Part shown: in pieces, positions 18,130 through 27,038 of the stretch
Layout: the number at the start of each line of letters is the position of its first letter
Numbering within the stretch: the first letter of the stretch is position 1
Source: JADJWR01 sp964509545
Lineage (GTDB): Bacteria; Pseudomonadota; Gammaproteobacteria; Burkholderiales; Burkholderiaceae_F
DNA length: 64,000 nucleotides
Direction: 5' to 3'
NCBI GenBank assembly: GCA_964509545.1
Contig: CAZDXQ010000002.1
Coordinates: 62,001 to 126,000, forward strand
Program-made: the position numbers and the translations under genes
The notes under the pieces: generated by a model
Seen by the model: only the letters and a program-made list of their open reading frames with translations
The model's database searches: none
Told to the model about the DNA's origin: nothing

Positions 18130-20133
18130 TCAGGCGTCGCGCACGTGCGCCAGCGCCTGTTGTGGTGTCTCGTAGACGTGCGGCGCGACACCGCGCCGCT
18201 TCAGCGCCCCGCCGAGCTTGGCGCGCAGGAACCCCGAGGTGGTGTAGCGCGACACGCCGTCGTAGTACCGGTCGACCAGGCCCTTGACCATCGACGCATA
18301 GGCCTCCTCGACCTCCGGCGCGAGCTCGAAGTGGTCGTAGTTGACAATCGCATAGACGCGGTGCCCGATCGGCGCCAGGTGCGCGTCGACCTCGCGTGCG
18401 ATCGCTTCGACGTCGGCCTGCGTGCGCACGCGCAGGCGCTCGAAATTGATGAACAGGATGTTCTGCTGGTCGTCGTATGCGAAGCGCGACGACAGCGGGA
18501 TCTCCAGCATGCGCTCGCGCAGTCCCATCGGCGCCTCGCCGAAGATCGCCGCCTCCATCAGCCGCGGTGAGCGCGGAATCAGCGGCACGAAGTCCATCCT
18601 GGCCAGGATGTCGCGCTCGATGTCGATTCCCGGCGCCACCTCGATCAGTTCGAGCCCGTCGGGCGTGAGGCGCAAGACGCAGCGTTCGGTGACATAGAGC
18701 ACCTTCTGCCCGCGTTGCATCGCATACGCGCCGGCGAAGGTCCGGTGTTCAACCTCGTGCACGAACTTGCGCGGGCCGATGTCGTTGTGAAGCACGAGCT
18801 GGCCGTCGTCGACCGCAACGCGAAGGCCACCGGCGGTGAAGGTGCCGACGAAAACAACACTCTTGGCCGACTGCGAGATGTTGATGAAGCCGCCGGCGCC
18901 GGCCAGTCGCGGGCCGAACTTGCTGACGTTCAGGTTGCCTTCGCGATCGGCCTGCGCCAGCCCGAGAAAGGCCAGATCGAGTCCGCCGCCGTCGTAGAAA
19001 TCGAACTGGTAGGGCTGGTCGATGATCGCCTGCGTGTTCACGGCGGCGCCGAAGTTCAGGCCGGAGGCCGGAACGCCGCCGACCACGCCGGGTTCGGCGG
19101 TCAGCGTCAGAAGGTCGATCACTTTTTCCTCGGCCGCCACTGCCGAAACCCCCTCGGGCATGCCGATGCCGAGGTTGACCACCGAATTGGCGTGCAGTTC
19201 CAGCGCGGCGCGACGGGCGATGATCTTGCGTTCGCTCATCGGCATCGGCGCGATGTGGCTCGACGGCACGCGGATCTCGCCGGCGAAAGCCGGGCTGTAC
19301 GGCTCGGCGAAGGTCTGCCAGTGGTATTCGGGTTTTTCGGCGACGACCACGCAGTCGACCAGCACGCCCGGGATCTTGACCTGGCGCGGATTCAGCGATC
19401 CCCGCTCGGCGAGCCGCTCGACCTGCACGATCACGATGCCGCCGCTGTTGCGCGCCGCCATGGCAATGGCCAGCGCCTCCAGCGTCAGTGCCTCCTTTTC
19501 CATCGTGATGTTGCCGTCCACATCGGCCGTGGTGCCGCGGACGATGCCGACATCGATGTGAAACGACTTGTAGAACAGGTACTCCTCGCCGTCGATCTGC
19601 ATCAGCCGAACGAGATCTTCGGTGGTGCTCGAGTTCAGCCGGCCGCCGCCCAAGCGCGGATCGACAAAGGTGCCCAGGCCGATCTTGGTCAGATGTCCGG
19701 GCTTGCCTGCGGCGGTGTCACGGAACAGGTGCGTGATCACGCCCTGCGGCAGGTTGTAGGCCTCGATGCGGTTAGCCACTGCCAGCTGCTGCACGCGGGG
19801 CACCAGCCCCCAGTGGCCGCCGATCACGCGCTTGATCAGGCCCTCGTAGCCGAAGTGATTGAGCCCGCGTTCCTTGCCGTCGCCCTGGCCGGCGGCGTAG
19901 ATCAGCGTCAGCTGGCGCGGCCGGCCGACGCCGTCCGGGTCGGCGCCGCTCGCCTCGAGATAACGGTTCTCCAGCGCCACGGCAATGTTCTCCGGGAAGC
20001 CGATGCCGACGAAGCCGCCGGTGGCGATCGTGTCGCCGTCCTGAATCAATTGCACCGCCTCGCGCGCGCTGACCACCTTGCCCTTCTCGAACGTGCGCAG
20101 CGCCGCGAGCAACTCGCGGCCGTGAATGCTCAT
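18130..20133 (-). CDS. fused acetate/3-ketoacid-type CoA-transferase
   Basis: Class I CoA-transferase of the YdiF/propionate-CoA-transferase type, with alpha and beta halves in one chain. The alpha half (about 1-270) has [10 protein letters not shown]. The beta half has [14 protein letters not shown] and the segment [18 protein letters not shown], where the Glu aligns with the catalytic glutamyl residue (SENG/ESG in relatives). At 667 residues it is about 130 longer than the two-domain enzyme. The C-terminal extra part contains [20 protein letters not shown] and [16 protein letters not shown]; its role is unknown. AGGAGA before the ATG supports the start. It is divergent from the dehydrogenase gene over 73 bases. 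Confidence 0.88.
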   Translation of the reverse strand: MSIHGRELLAALRTFEKGKVVSAREAVQLIQDGDTIATGGFVGIGFPENIAVALENRYLEASGADPDGVGRPRQLTLIYAAGQGDGKERGLNHFGYEGLIKRVIGGHWGLVPRVQQLAVANRIEAYNLPQGVITHLFRDTAAGKPGHLTKIGLGTFVDPRLGGGRLNSSTTEDLVRLMQIDGEEYLFYKSFHIDVGIVRGTTADVDGNITMEKEALTLEALAIAMAARNSGGIVIVQVERLAERGSLNPRQVKIPGVLVDCVVVAEKPEYHWQTFAEPYSPAFAGEIRVPSSHIAPMPMSERKIIARRAALELHANSVVNLGIGMPEGVSAVAAEEKVIDLLTLTAEPGVVGGVPASGLNFGAAVNTQAIIDQPYQFDFYDGGGLDLAFLGLAQADREGNLNVSKFGPRLAGAGGFINISQSAKSVVFVGTFTAGGLRVAVDDGQLVLHNDIGPRKFVHEVEHRTFAGAYAMQRGQKVLYVTERCVLRLTPDGLELIEVAPGIDIERDILARMDFVPLIPRSPRLMEAAIFGEAPMGLRERMLEIPLSSRFAYDDQQNILFINFERLRVRTQADVEAIAREVDAHLAPIGHRVYAIVNYDHFELAPEVEEAYASMVKGLVDRYYDGVSRYTTSGFLRAKLGGALKRRGVAPHVYETPQQALAHVRDA

Positions 20134-20206
20134 GGTCTCTCCTCGCCGGGGCCGGCGCCCGCGCTTCTAGAATGCCGGTCACCGTCAACTACACACGAGG
20201 ATCGCC

Positions 20207-20971
20207 ATGGAAATCAAGAACAACGTGTTCATCGTCACTGGCGGCGCTTCCGGGCTGGGTGGCGGCACGGCGAAGATGCTGGCGCAGGCCGGCGGGCGCG
20301 TGATCATCGCCGATGTGCAGGCCGACAAGGGCGAAGCGTTCGCCCGCGAACTCGGCGAGAGCGCCCGCTTCGTCAAGTGCGACGTTACCTCCGAGGCCGA
20401 CGGCCAGGCGGCAGTGGCGGCCGCCATGGCGCTCGGCCCGCTGCGCGGGCTGGTCAACTGTGCCGGCATCGCCATCGGCGAGAAGACCGTCGGCAAGGAG
20501 GGCCCGCATGCGCTGGCCAGCTTCGCGCGGGTGATCAACGTCAACCTGATCGGCAGCTTCAACATGATCCGGCTGGCGGCCGATGCGATGAGCAGGCTGT
20601 CGCCCACCGCCGATGGCGAGCGCGGCGTGCTGGTCAACACCGCCTCGGTGGCCGCCTTCGACGGGCAGATCGGGCAGGCGGCTTACTCGGCCTCCAAAGG
20701 CGGCATCGTCGGCATGACGCTGCCGATCGCGCGCGACCTGTCGCGCAGCGGCATCCGCTGTGTGACCATCGCGCCCGGCATCTTCGAAACGCCAATGCTT
20801 CTCGGCATGCCGCAGGAGGTGCAGGACTCGCTCGGCAGGCAGGTGCCGTTCCCGTCCCGGCTCGGCAAGCCGGCCGAATACGCCAACCTCGTTGCCGCAA
20901 TACTCGGCAACGTGATGCTGAACGGCGAAACGATCCGCCTCGACGGCGCCATCCGCCTGCAACCAAAGTGA
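20207..20971 (+). CDS. short-chain dehydrogenase, 3-hydroxyacyl-CoA type
   Basis: A 254-residue SDR close in pattern to type II 3-hydroxyacyl-CoA dehydrogenases (HSD10-like). NAD site [12 protein letters not shown] near residue 12, then NCAGIA, catalytic Ser in VNTASVAAF and the YSASK Tyr/Lys pair. The C-terminal [13 protein letters not shown] and [10 protein letters not shown] match that group. Likely reaction: NAD-dependent oxidation of a 3-hydroxyacyl-CoA. Divergent from the CoA-transferase gene, with GAGG before its ATG; together they fit beta-oxidation or ketone-body-type metabolism (inference). Confidence 0.9.
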   Translation: MEIKNNVFIVTGGASGLGGGTAKMLAQAGGRVIIADVQADKGEAFARELGESARFVKCDVTSEADGQAAVAAAMALGPLRGLVNCAGIAIGEKTVGKEGPHALASFARVINVNLIGSFNMIRLAADAMSRLSPTADGERGVLVNTASVAAFDGQIGQAAYSASKGGIVGMTLPIARDLSRSGIRCVTIAPGIFETPMLLGMPQEVQDSLGRQVPFPSRLGKPAEYANLVAAILGNVMLNGETIRLDGAIRLQPK

Positions 20972-21002
20972 CAACGGCCGTGCCGGCGGCGCTGCTGTCG
21001 TC

Positions 21003-21032
21003 ATCCCGGTTTCGCGCCGCGAAGACCGGGAT
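21003..21032. repeat. intergenic palindromic repeat
   Basis: ATCCCGGT (21003-21010) pairs with ACCGGGAT (21025-21032), and inside it TTCGC pairs with GCGAA, giving a nearly continuous hairpin. Its CCCGG/CCGGG core and the CC that follows resemble the repeat at 14287-14306. It lies between the dehydrogenase and gamma-glutamyltransferase genes and may act as a transcript-end hairpin although no T run follows. Confidence 0.5.
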
Positions 21033-21151
21033 CCAGTGTCGTATCGCGTCCGAGAGCAAGAGGCGAAGCGTCGCGGCGATCGGGAACGGCTGCCATCGCC
21101 GCGTAGGTGACTTTCCCCTGCCGTCTGTGACGAAGAGGGAGGCGTAGCCAT

Positions 21152-22930
21152 ATGGCTGAAGCATTGACGTCTCGGGCCGCCGCCGTCTGCCTGGCGCTGC
21201 TTCTGGCCGCCTGCGCCAGCGCGCCGGATCGCGCCGACGCTCCGGAGGCGGCCTCGGGTTTCCGCGTCGGCCTGAGCACGGCCTCCGCGAACAGGCACAT
21301 GGCCGCGGCGGCCAATCCGCTGGCCACCGACGCCGGGCGCGAAATCCTCCGCGCCGGCGGCACTGCGCTCGATGCGGCGATCGCGATGCAGATGGTGCTG
21401 ACCCTGGTCGAACCGCAGAGTTCGGGCATCGGCGGGGGCGCCTTCCTGCTGCATTTCGACGGCAAGCGCGTACAGGCCTTCGACGGCCGCGAGACCGCGC
21501 CCGCCGCCGCCGACGAGAACCTGTTCGTCGTCGACGGCAAACCGATGGCGTTTCATGACGCCGCGGTCGGCGGCCGCTCGGTTGGCGTGCCGGGCGTCCT
21601 GCGCATGCTCGAATCGGCGCACCGGCAGCACGGCAAGCTTGCCTGGGCAAGGCTGTTCGAGCCGGCGATCCGCCTGGCGGAAGAGGGCTTCCGGGTGTCG
21701 CCGCGGCTGCACGCGCTGCTGAAGGGCGAGAAGTACCTTGCGCGCGATTCGGCCGCGCGCGCCTACTTCTACGAAGCCGACGGCGCACCGAAGGCTGTCG
21801 GCACGGTGTTGCGCAACCCGGAACTGGCGTCGACCCTGCGCGCGATCGCCGCCGGCGGTGCCGACGCGTTCTACCGCGGGCCCCTTGCTGCCGACATCGT
21901 GCGCACGGTGCAGGCGCACCCGAACGCGGGCAGGCTGACGGAGGCGGATTTTTCCGCCTATCGGCCGAAGGAGCGCCCGGCGGTTTGCATCGACTACAAA
22001 CGATGGCGGATCTGCGGCATGGGGCCGCCTTCTTCCGGCGGGATCGCCGTGGCCCAGATCTTCGGCATCCTGGCGCAGCGGAACATCGCCGTCGTGCCGC
22101 CGACCGAGGTCGACGGCGGGATGCAGCCGCAGCCCGATGCCGTGCACCTGTTCAGCGAGGCCGGCCGCCTGGCCTTCGCCGACCGCAACGTCTACGTCGC
22201 CGACCCGGACTTCGTCGCCGTCGACTGGATGGCGCTGACGCACCCGCGCTACCTCGCCGAGCGGGCCGCCTTGATCAGCGACCGCAGCATGGGCCGCGCC
22301 CAGCCGGGAACACCGGCGGGCTTCACCCTTTCCTTTGCTGCCGACGACGACGCGCTGCGCGTCGCCACCTCGCACATCTCGGCCGTGGACGGCTTCGGCA
22401 ACGCCGTGGCGATGACCACCTCGATCGAAGACCAGTTCGGCGCGCGCCTGATGGTGCGCGGCTTGCTGCTCAACAACCAATTGACCGACTTCTCGTTCGT
22501 GCCAAGCGACAGCGGCAGACCGATCGCCAATCGCGTGCAGCCGGGCAAACGACCGCGTTCATCGATGGCGCCGACGCTGCTGTTCGACCGCGCCAGCGGC
22601 GAGCTGCTTGCCACGATCGGTTCGCCCGGGGGTTCCCAGATCATCGGCTACGTGGCCCGAACGCTGGTGGCGCTGCTCGACTGGAACCTCGACATCCAGC
22701 GCGCGATCGCGCTGCCGAATTTCGGCAGCCGCAATGGCCCGACCGAAGTGGAGCAGGGACGGGTGAGCCGCAGCGTGATCGCCGGTCTGCAGGCGCGCGG
22801 GCACGAGGTCAGGGAAATCCCCATGACCAGCGGACTGCAGGGCATCGTCCGCGTCCGCCTCCCGGACGGTCGCCGCGCCTGGGCCGGTGGTGCCGACCCT
22901 CGCCGCGAAGGGGTTGCGCTTGGCGACTGA
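21152..22930 (+). CDS. ggt: gamma-glutamyltransferase, predicted lipoprotein
   Basis: Ntn-hydrolase that splits glutathione and transfers the gamma-glutamyl group; exported to the periplasm. The 592-residue precursor begins with a lipoprotein signal (LALLLAACAS, lipobox LAAC), so it is probably anchored to a membrane. The autocleavage nucleophile is Thr406 in VATSHISAVD, where relatives have TTHxS. The large-subunit GGGAFLLHFDG and small-subunit GSPGGSQIIGY segments are present. GAGGGAGG precedes the ATG. The peroxiredoxin gene follows after 50 bases; a shared role in thiol metabolism is plausible but inferred. Confidence 0.94.
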   Translation: MAEALTSRAAAVCLALLLAACASAPDRADAPEAASGFRVGLSTASANRHMAAAANPLATDAGREILRAGGTALDAAIAMQMVLTLVEPQSSGIGGGAFLLHFDGKRVQAFDGRETAPAAADENLFVVDGKPMAFHDAAVGGRSVGVPGVLRMLESAHRQHGKLAWARLFEPAIRLAEEGFRVSPRLHALLKGEKYLARDSAARAYFYEADGAPKAVGTVLRNPELASTLRAIAAGGADAFYRGPLAADIVRTVQAHPNAGRLTEADFSAYRPKERPAVCIDYKRWRICGMGPPSSGGIAVAQIFGILAQRNIAVVPPTEVDGGMQPQPDAVHLFSEAGRLAFADRNVYVADPDFVAVDWMALTHPRYLAERAALISDRSMGRAQPGTPAGFTLSFAADDDALRVATSHISAVDGFGNAVAMTTSIEDQFGARLMVRGLLLNNQLTDFSFVPSDSGRPIANRVQPGKRPRSSMAPTLLFDRASGELLATIGSPGGSQIIGYVARTLVALLDWNLDIQRAIALPNFGSRNGPTEVEQGRVSRSVIAGLQARGHEVREIPMTSGLQGIVRVRLPDGRRAWAGGADPRREGVALGD

Positions 22931-22980
22931 CCCGGGCCTGATCGCTAAACTGCGCGCTCGCTTTCAAGAGGAGTCTCACA

Positions 22981-23487
22981 ATGACGATCAAGGTCGGCGA
23001 CAGGCTGCCGGATGGCCAGTTGCAGGAATTCATCGAAGTCGAAACCGCCGGCTGCTCGCTCGGGCCGAACACGTTCAATGTCGCCGATCTGGTCCGTGGC
23101 AAGAAGATCGTCGTCTTCGGCCTGCCCGGTGCCTACACGCCGACCTGTTCGGCCAAGCACGTGCCAAGCTATCTGCAGCACTTCGATGCGCTGAAGGCCA
23201 AGGGTGTCGACGAGATCTGGTGCCTGTCGGTCAACGACGCCTTCGTAATGGGCGCGTGGGGCCGCGACCAGAACGCCGGCCGCAAGGTGCGGATGATGGC
23301 CGACGGCTCGGCCGACTACACGAAGAAGCTCGGACTCGAACTCGACCTGACTGCGCGCGGCATGGGTCTGCGTTGCCAGCGTTTCTCGATGCTGGTTGAA
23401 GACGGCGTCGTGAAATCGCTGAACATCGAGGCGCCTGGCAAGTACGAGGTCAGCGGCGCGGAAACGATGCTGCAGCAGCTTGGATGA
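22981..23487 (+). CDS. peroxiredoxin, Prx5 type
   Basis: Thiol peroxidase of 168 residues that reduces peroxides with glutathione or thioredoxin as partner. The peroxidatic Cys56 is in GAYTPTCSAKHVPSY, the Prx5/AhpE-like signature, and the conserved Arg is in GMGLRCQRFSML. No C-terminal glutaredoxin domain is present. A clear AGAGGAG before the ATG supports the start. A strong terminator follows its stop. Confidence 0.93.
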   Translation: MTIKVGDRLPDGQLQEFIEVETAGCSLGPNTFNVADLVRGKKIVVFGLPGAYTPTCSAKHVPSYLQHFDALKAKGVDEIWCLSVNDAFVMGAWGRDQNAGRKVRMMADGSADYTKKLGLELDLTARGMGLRCQRFSMLVEDGVVKSLNIEAPGKYEVSGAETMLQQLG

Positions 23488-23508
23488 GGATCCAGCAGTG
23501 CCGACGAG

Positions 23509-23536
23509 ACGCCGCCTGCGGGCGGCGTATTGTTTT
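23509..23536 (+). terminator. rho-independent terminator after the peroxiredoxin gene
   Basis: ACGCCGCC (23509-23516), a TGCG loop and GGCGGCGT (23521-23528) form a perfect 8-bp stem followed by ATTGTTTT. It lies 22 bases after the peroxiredoxin stop, between two convergent genes. Confidence 0.85.
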
Positions 23537-23562
23537 CGCCGAGCCGCCCGACGACGACTGTT

Positions 23563-24399
23563 TCAGTTCAGCCGCGACGCCGATTTCTGCAGACGCGCCA
23601 GACGCTCGCGCACCTCGGCCAGATCCGGCGGCGCCGCACAGAGCGAAAGGTAGGCCACCAGGTCGGTGACCGCGGCGCGTGGACATTCCAGGCGCTCGTA
23701 GACGAGGGCGCGGTCGCGCCGCTCCTGCGCCGCATTCGGCAGCACCGCAACCAGCCGGTTCATCACCTCGAGCGCCTCCGGCCATTGCCGCGCTTTCCAG
23801 TGAATCGACTTCAGGTTGTTCAGCAGGCGGGCCAGGATCTCGCGGTCGCTCGCCGCGCGCAGGTAAGGGCCGATCCCGGTCCGTTCGCTGTGCGGCACGG
23901 CCGCATGCAGCCGCGCGCGCAGCTCGTCGGCCGAGAGCGTCGCGCCGCGGCCGAAGACGTCGATGTACGCAGTGCCGTCGCTCATGCGCAGCTTGACCAG
24001 GAAATGGCCCGGAAACGACACGCCCTGCAACCGCAGGCCAGCCGTCTTGCCGATTTCCATGTACAGCAGCGACAGCGTGATCGGAATGCCGCGGCGCCGT
24101 TCGATCACGCGGTGCAGGTAGCTGTTCTCTGCCAGCTCGTAATCGTGCTCGGCGCCGCGGAAGCCGAGTTCGGTGAAGAAAAAATGGTTGAGCAGCCGCA
24201 GCCGGTTCGGGCCGCTGGCGTCAGCGGCGACCCGCCCACCGAGCTGCTCGCCCCAGTCGCGCAGTTGCTCGATGATGCGATCGGGCTGGCAGGCACGGTC
24301 GGCATACAGCGGCACCTGCGCCGCGGCCGCCAGCAGCGGCAGCGACGGTCGCTCGCCGTCGCCAAGAAGAGCAACGAAGGCATCGAGCGCCGTCGTCAT
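23563..24399 (-). CDS. SirB1-like transglutaminase/TPR-type protein
   Basis: A 278-residue member of the SirB1 family (transglutaminase-like N-terminal domain followed by a tetratricopeptide-like tail). Typical motif region: LLNHFFFTELGFRG, RRGIPITLSLLYMEI and FPGHFLVKL, where the His and following Asp would complete a Cys-protease-like fold, though the usual Cys is not evident. The tail contains ILARLLNNLKSIHWKARQW. The biochemical role of the family is unclear. Its ATG overlaps the murJ stop as ATGA (24396-24399), so it is translated with murJ. Confidence 0.85.
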   Translation of the reverse strand: MTTALDAFVALLGDGERPSLPLLAAAAQVPLYADRACQPDRIIEQLRDWGEQLGGRVAADASGPNRLRLLNHFFFTELGFRGAEHDYELAENSYLHRVIERRRGIPITLSLLYMEIGKTAGLRLQGVSFPGHFLVKLRMSDGTAYIDVFGRGATLSADELRARLHAAVPHSERTGIGPYLRAASDREILARLLNNLKSIHWKARQWPEALEVMNRLVAVLPNAAQERRDRALVYERLECPRAAVTDLVAYLSLCAAPPDLAEVRERLARLQKSASRLN

Positions 24400-25943
24400 T
24401 GCACGCGGGCGACGAAGTCGCGCGGACGAAAGCCCAGCAGCCAGAGCGCAGCGCCGTAGGTCGCCGCGCCGCCGGCGATCAGCCCGGCGAGCAATGCGGC
24501 ACGCAGCGCCCAGTCCGGCTGCATCGCCGTCCAGTCGATCTGCCGGTTGCACGCCCACAGCAGCGCCGCAAGCGCCGCCAGAGCCACCCCGAGCCGTCCG
24601 ATGAATCCGCCCCATCCGGCGGTCGGCAGATACAGCCCGCGCCGGCGCAGACCAACGTACAGCATCGCCGCGTTGGCGAGTGCGCCGACGCTGACCGAAA
24701 GCGCCAGTCCGGCATGGGCGAACAGCGGCACCAGCACGAGGTTCGACGCCTGCGTGGCGAGGAGCGCAAACACCGCGATCTTCACCGGCGTGCGGATGTC
24801 CTGCCGCGCATAAAACCCCGGCGCCAGGATCTTGACCGCGATCAATCCGAGCAACCCCAGCGCATAGCCGATCAACGCCCGTGCCGTCTGGACCACGTCG
24901 TGGGCGCTGAAGCGTCCGCCCTGGAAAAGCACCGCGATCGTCCCCTCGGCAAGCAGACCGAGCCCGATCGCTGCGGGCAACGCGATCAGCAACGTCAGCC
25001 GCAGGCCCCAGTCGAGCAGCCGACTGTAGTCCTCCGGCCGCGCCTCGGCATTGGCTTTCGACAGGCTCGGCAGGAGCACGGTGCCCAGCGCCACGCCGAG
25101 CAGCGCGGTGGGGAACTCCATCAGCCGGTCGGCGAAAGCCAGCCAGGTGACGCTACCCGTGGCCAGGTGAGAGGCGATATTGGTGTTGATGATGATCGAC
25201 AACTGCGCCACCGAAACTGCGAACAGCGCCGGCAGCATCAGCGTCAGGATGCGGCGTACCGCCGGGTCGCGCAGCGCGGCCCCCAACCCGCCAAGCCGCG
25301 GCAACATGCCGATCGCCACCAGCGCCGGCAACTGCAGCGCCAGCTGCAGCACGCCGCCGGCCACCACCGCTGCTGCCAGCGCCAGGATCGGGCGCGACAG
25401 CTGCGGCGCCAGCCACAGCGCGCAGGCGATGAACGAGACGTTGAGCAGCACTGGCGTGACCGCCGGCACCGAGAAGCGGCGAAACGTATTCAGGATCCCG
25501 GCCGACAGCGCCACCAGCGACATGAACAGGATGTAGGGGAACATCCAGCGGGTCATCAGCGTCGCCAGATCGAAGGTCGCCGGATCGCGCGCGAGGCCGG
25601 AGGCGACCAGCCAGACCAGCACCGGGGCGGCGAAGACGCCGATGATGGAGGTCGCGAGCACGGTCCAGAAAAGCGCCGAGGCGACGTGATCGACCAGCTG
25701 GCGCGTGCGGACGTCGCCTTCGCGTGTGCGCACCTCGGCCAGGATCGGCACGAATGCCTGCTGGAATGCGCCTTCGGCGAATAGCCGGCGCAGCAGGTTC
25801 GGCAGGCGAAAGGCGACGTTGAACGCGTCGGTCTCGGCGCTGGCGCCGAAGACGCGCGAGATGATCAGATCGCGGGCGAGCCCGGTGACGCGCGATGCAA
25901 GCGTCAATCCGGAAACAGTGGCGGCAGCACGCAGCAGGTTCAA
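24396..25943 (-). CDS. murJ: lipid II flippase
   Basis: Inner-membrane MOP-family transporter that flips lipid II for peptidoglycan synthesis. The 515 residues give about 14 hydrophobic helices. The family start TLASRVTGLARDLIISRVFG and AFRLPNLLRRLFAEGAFQQAF is exact, including the Arg and Glu residues important in MurJ. It is divergent from rpsT, a pairing conserved in many proteobacteria. It is the first gene of a two-gene unit with the SirB1-like gene. Confidence 0.96.
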   Translation of the reverse strand: MNLLRAAATVSGLTLASRVTGLARDLIISRVFGASAETDAFNVAFRLPNLLRRLFAEGAFQQAFVPILAEVRTREGDVRTRQLVDHVASALFWTVLATSIIGVFAAPVLVWLVASGLARDPATFDLATLMTRWMFPYILFMSLVALSAGILNTFRRFSVPAVTPVLLNVSFIACALWLAPQLSRPILALAAAVVAGGVLQLALQLPALVAIGMLPRLGGLGAALRDPAVRRILTLMLPALFAVSVAQLSIIINTNIASHLATGSVTWLAFADRLMEFPTALLGVALGTVLLPSLSKANAEARPEDYSRLLDWGLRLTLLIALPAAIGLGLLAEGTIAVLFQGGRFSAHDVVQTARALIGYALGLLGLIAVKILAPGFYARQDIRTPVKIAVFALLATQASNLVLVPLFAHAGLALSVSVGALANAAMLYVGLRRRGLYLPTAGWGGFIGRLGVALAALAALLWACNRQIDWTAMQPDWALRAALLAGLIAGGAATYGAALWLLGFRPRDFVARVQ

Positions 25944-25992
25944 GTCGGTCGGATCGGGCAGCGGCCGCCGGGCCGCGGGCGCCTGGGCGAGC

Positions 25993-26022
25993 TTGGCCTG
26001 GGAGGCATGGGTTTGGTATAGT
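25993..26022 (+). promoter_or_regulatory. candidate sigma-70 promoter of rpsT
   Basis: TTGGCC (25993-25998) and TATAGT (26017-26022) are separated by 18 bases. Transcription would begin near 26029, leaving a leader of about 107 bases before the rpsT ATG. In E. coli S20 regulates its own translation, so a long leader may matter here (inference). Confidence 0.55.
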
Positions 26023-26135
26023 TTATGGCTTCGCGGCGGATCCCGTCTGGACCGTCGCAGCGGCCGCCGCGCATGCCGTGAGTTGTGCCGGAGAAGGGCG
26101 GAAGAGTCAGTGCATTTCGCGACAGGTTAAGACCC

Positions 26136-26399
26136 ATGGCAAACAGCAAACAGGCCCGCAAGCGGGCGCGTCAGTCGATTGGACGCAATGCGCTGAAATC
26201 CGCGCAGCGTTCGCGCGTGCGTTCGGCGATCCGCTCGGTGCGCAAGGCCGTTGCCGGCGGCGACGTGCAGGCGGCGACGGCGGCATTTCGGGCCGCCACC
26301 AAGGTGATCGATTCGCTCGCCGACAAGCATGTCGTGCACAAGAACAACGCGGCCCGCAACAAGAGCCGACTGGCCGCGGCGATCAAGGCGATGGCCTGA
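26136..26399 (+). CDS. rpsT: 30S ribosomal protein S20
   Basis: A basic 87-residue protein that binds 16S rRNA in the 30S subunit. The N-terminus [14 protein letters not shown] and the end [18 protein letters not shown] are diagnostic. It has its own promoter region and is followed by a strong terminator, so it is a single-gene unit, divergent from murJ. Confidence 0.98.
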   Translation: MANSKQARKRARQSIGRNALKSAQRSRVRSAIRSVRKAVAGGDVQAATAAFRAATKVIDSLADKHVVHKNNAARNKSRLAAAIKAMA

Positions 26400-26453
26400 G
26401 CCGTCGGCGCCCGCGCTTGGCCCGCCGGAGGGCGAAGTGCCGGAGTCCATACG

Positions 26454-26491
26454 GGCGCGGTTCCGCCAACGCGGACCGCGCCTTTTCGTTT
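26454..26491 (+). terminator. rho-independent terminator of rpsT
   Basis: GGCGCGGT (26454-26461) pairs with ACCGCGCC (26475-26482); inside, CCGC and GCGG close a CAAC loop. The stem is followed by TTTTCGTTT. It starts 54 bases after the rpsT stop and lies just before the convergent DUF3579 gene ends. Confidence 0.9.
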
Positions 26492-26499
26492 CTGCCGCG

Positions 26500-26826
26500 C
26501 TACGCGCCAGCCTCGGCCATCGTGCAACCTTCGTCGACCGGCAGATCGTTATCGCGGGCGAAGTTCAGCACGAAGCTGAACGCCAGCAGTTCGATCTCGT
26601 TCAGGCGCTCGTCGACGACCACGCGCTTGACACCGCCGACGACGATCGGCCGGGCGTACGGAGAAAAGCCGAGGTGCGCATCGGGGCCGCCTGTCGCATC
26701 ACGCGGGCGATAGCCGGACAGCACACCGCACAGCCGTTCCGCCCAGTCGCTGGGGCGAAACGGCCGGCCCGCCGCCGTGATCCCGTGAATGAAGAACTCG
26801 CGCGGCTTGCGGGAAGGGTCGACCAA
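26500..26826 (-). CDS. DUF3579 protein
   Basis: A 108-residue cytoplasmic protein of a small family largely confined to betaproteobacteria; function unknown. Typical sequence: EFFIHGITAAGRPFRPSDWA, LGFSPYARPIVVGGVKRVVV and the end FVLNFARDNDLPV. It begins at TTG 26826; no ATG or GTG lies upstream in frame before coding character is lost. The length and N-terminus fit the family. Confidence 0.8.
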   Translation of the reverse strand: MVDPSRKPREFFIHGITAAGRPFRPSDWAERLCGVLSGYRPRDATGGPDAHLGFSPYARPIVVGGVKRVVVDERLNEIELLAFSFVLNFARDNDLPVDEGCTMAEAGA

Positions 26827-26965
26827 CTGGACGGCGATGCAAGGAAGGTTCGATCGCGCCGCGGCAGCGGTCAGCCCTGCGGCGGCCGACCGCGTTCAGG
26901 CACTGCGGACAGCGCGACGGAACTTATCGCCTCGAAGCGGCAGTCAGGTCCGCGCTTCGGTCGAC

Positions 26966-26994
26966 TTGCGGCCGTCGCGACTTTGGCCGATAAA
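26966..26994 (+). promoter_or_regulatory. candidate promoter of the decarboxylase gene
   Basis: TTGCGG (26966-26971) and GATAAA (26989-26994) are spaced by 17 bases, about 45 bases upstream of the decarboxylase ATG. The match is moderate, but spacing and position are right. The rest of 26827-27038 shows no gene. Confidence 0.4.
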
Positions 26995-27038
26995 CAGCAA
27001 CGCCTGCAGCGTTTCGAGATTGCCCGGGACCACCGTTC

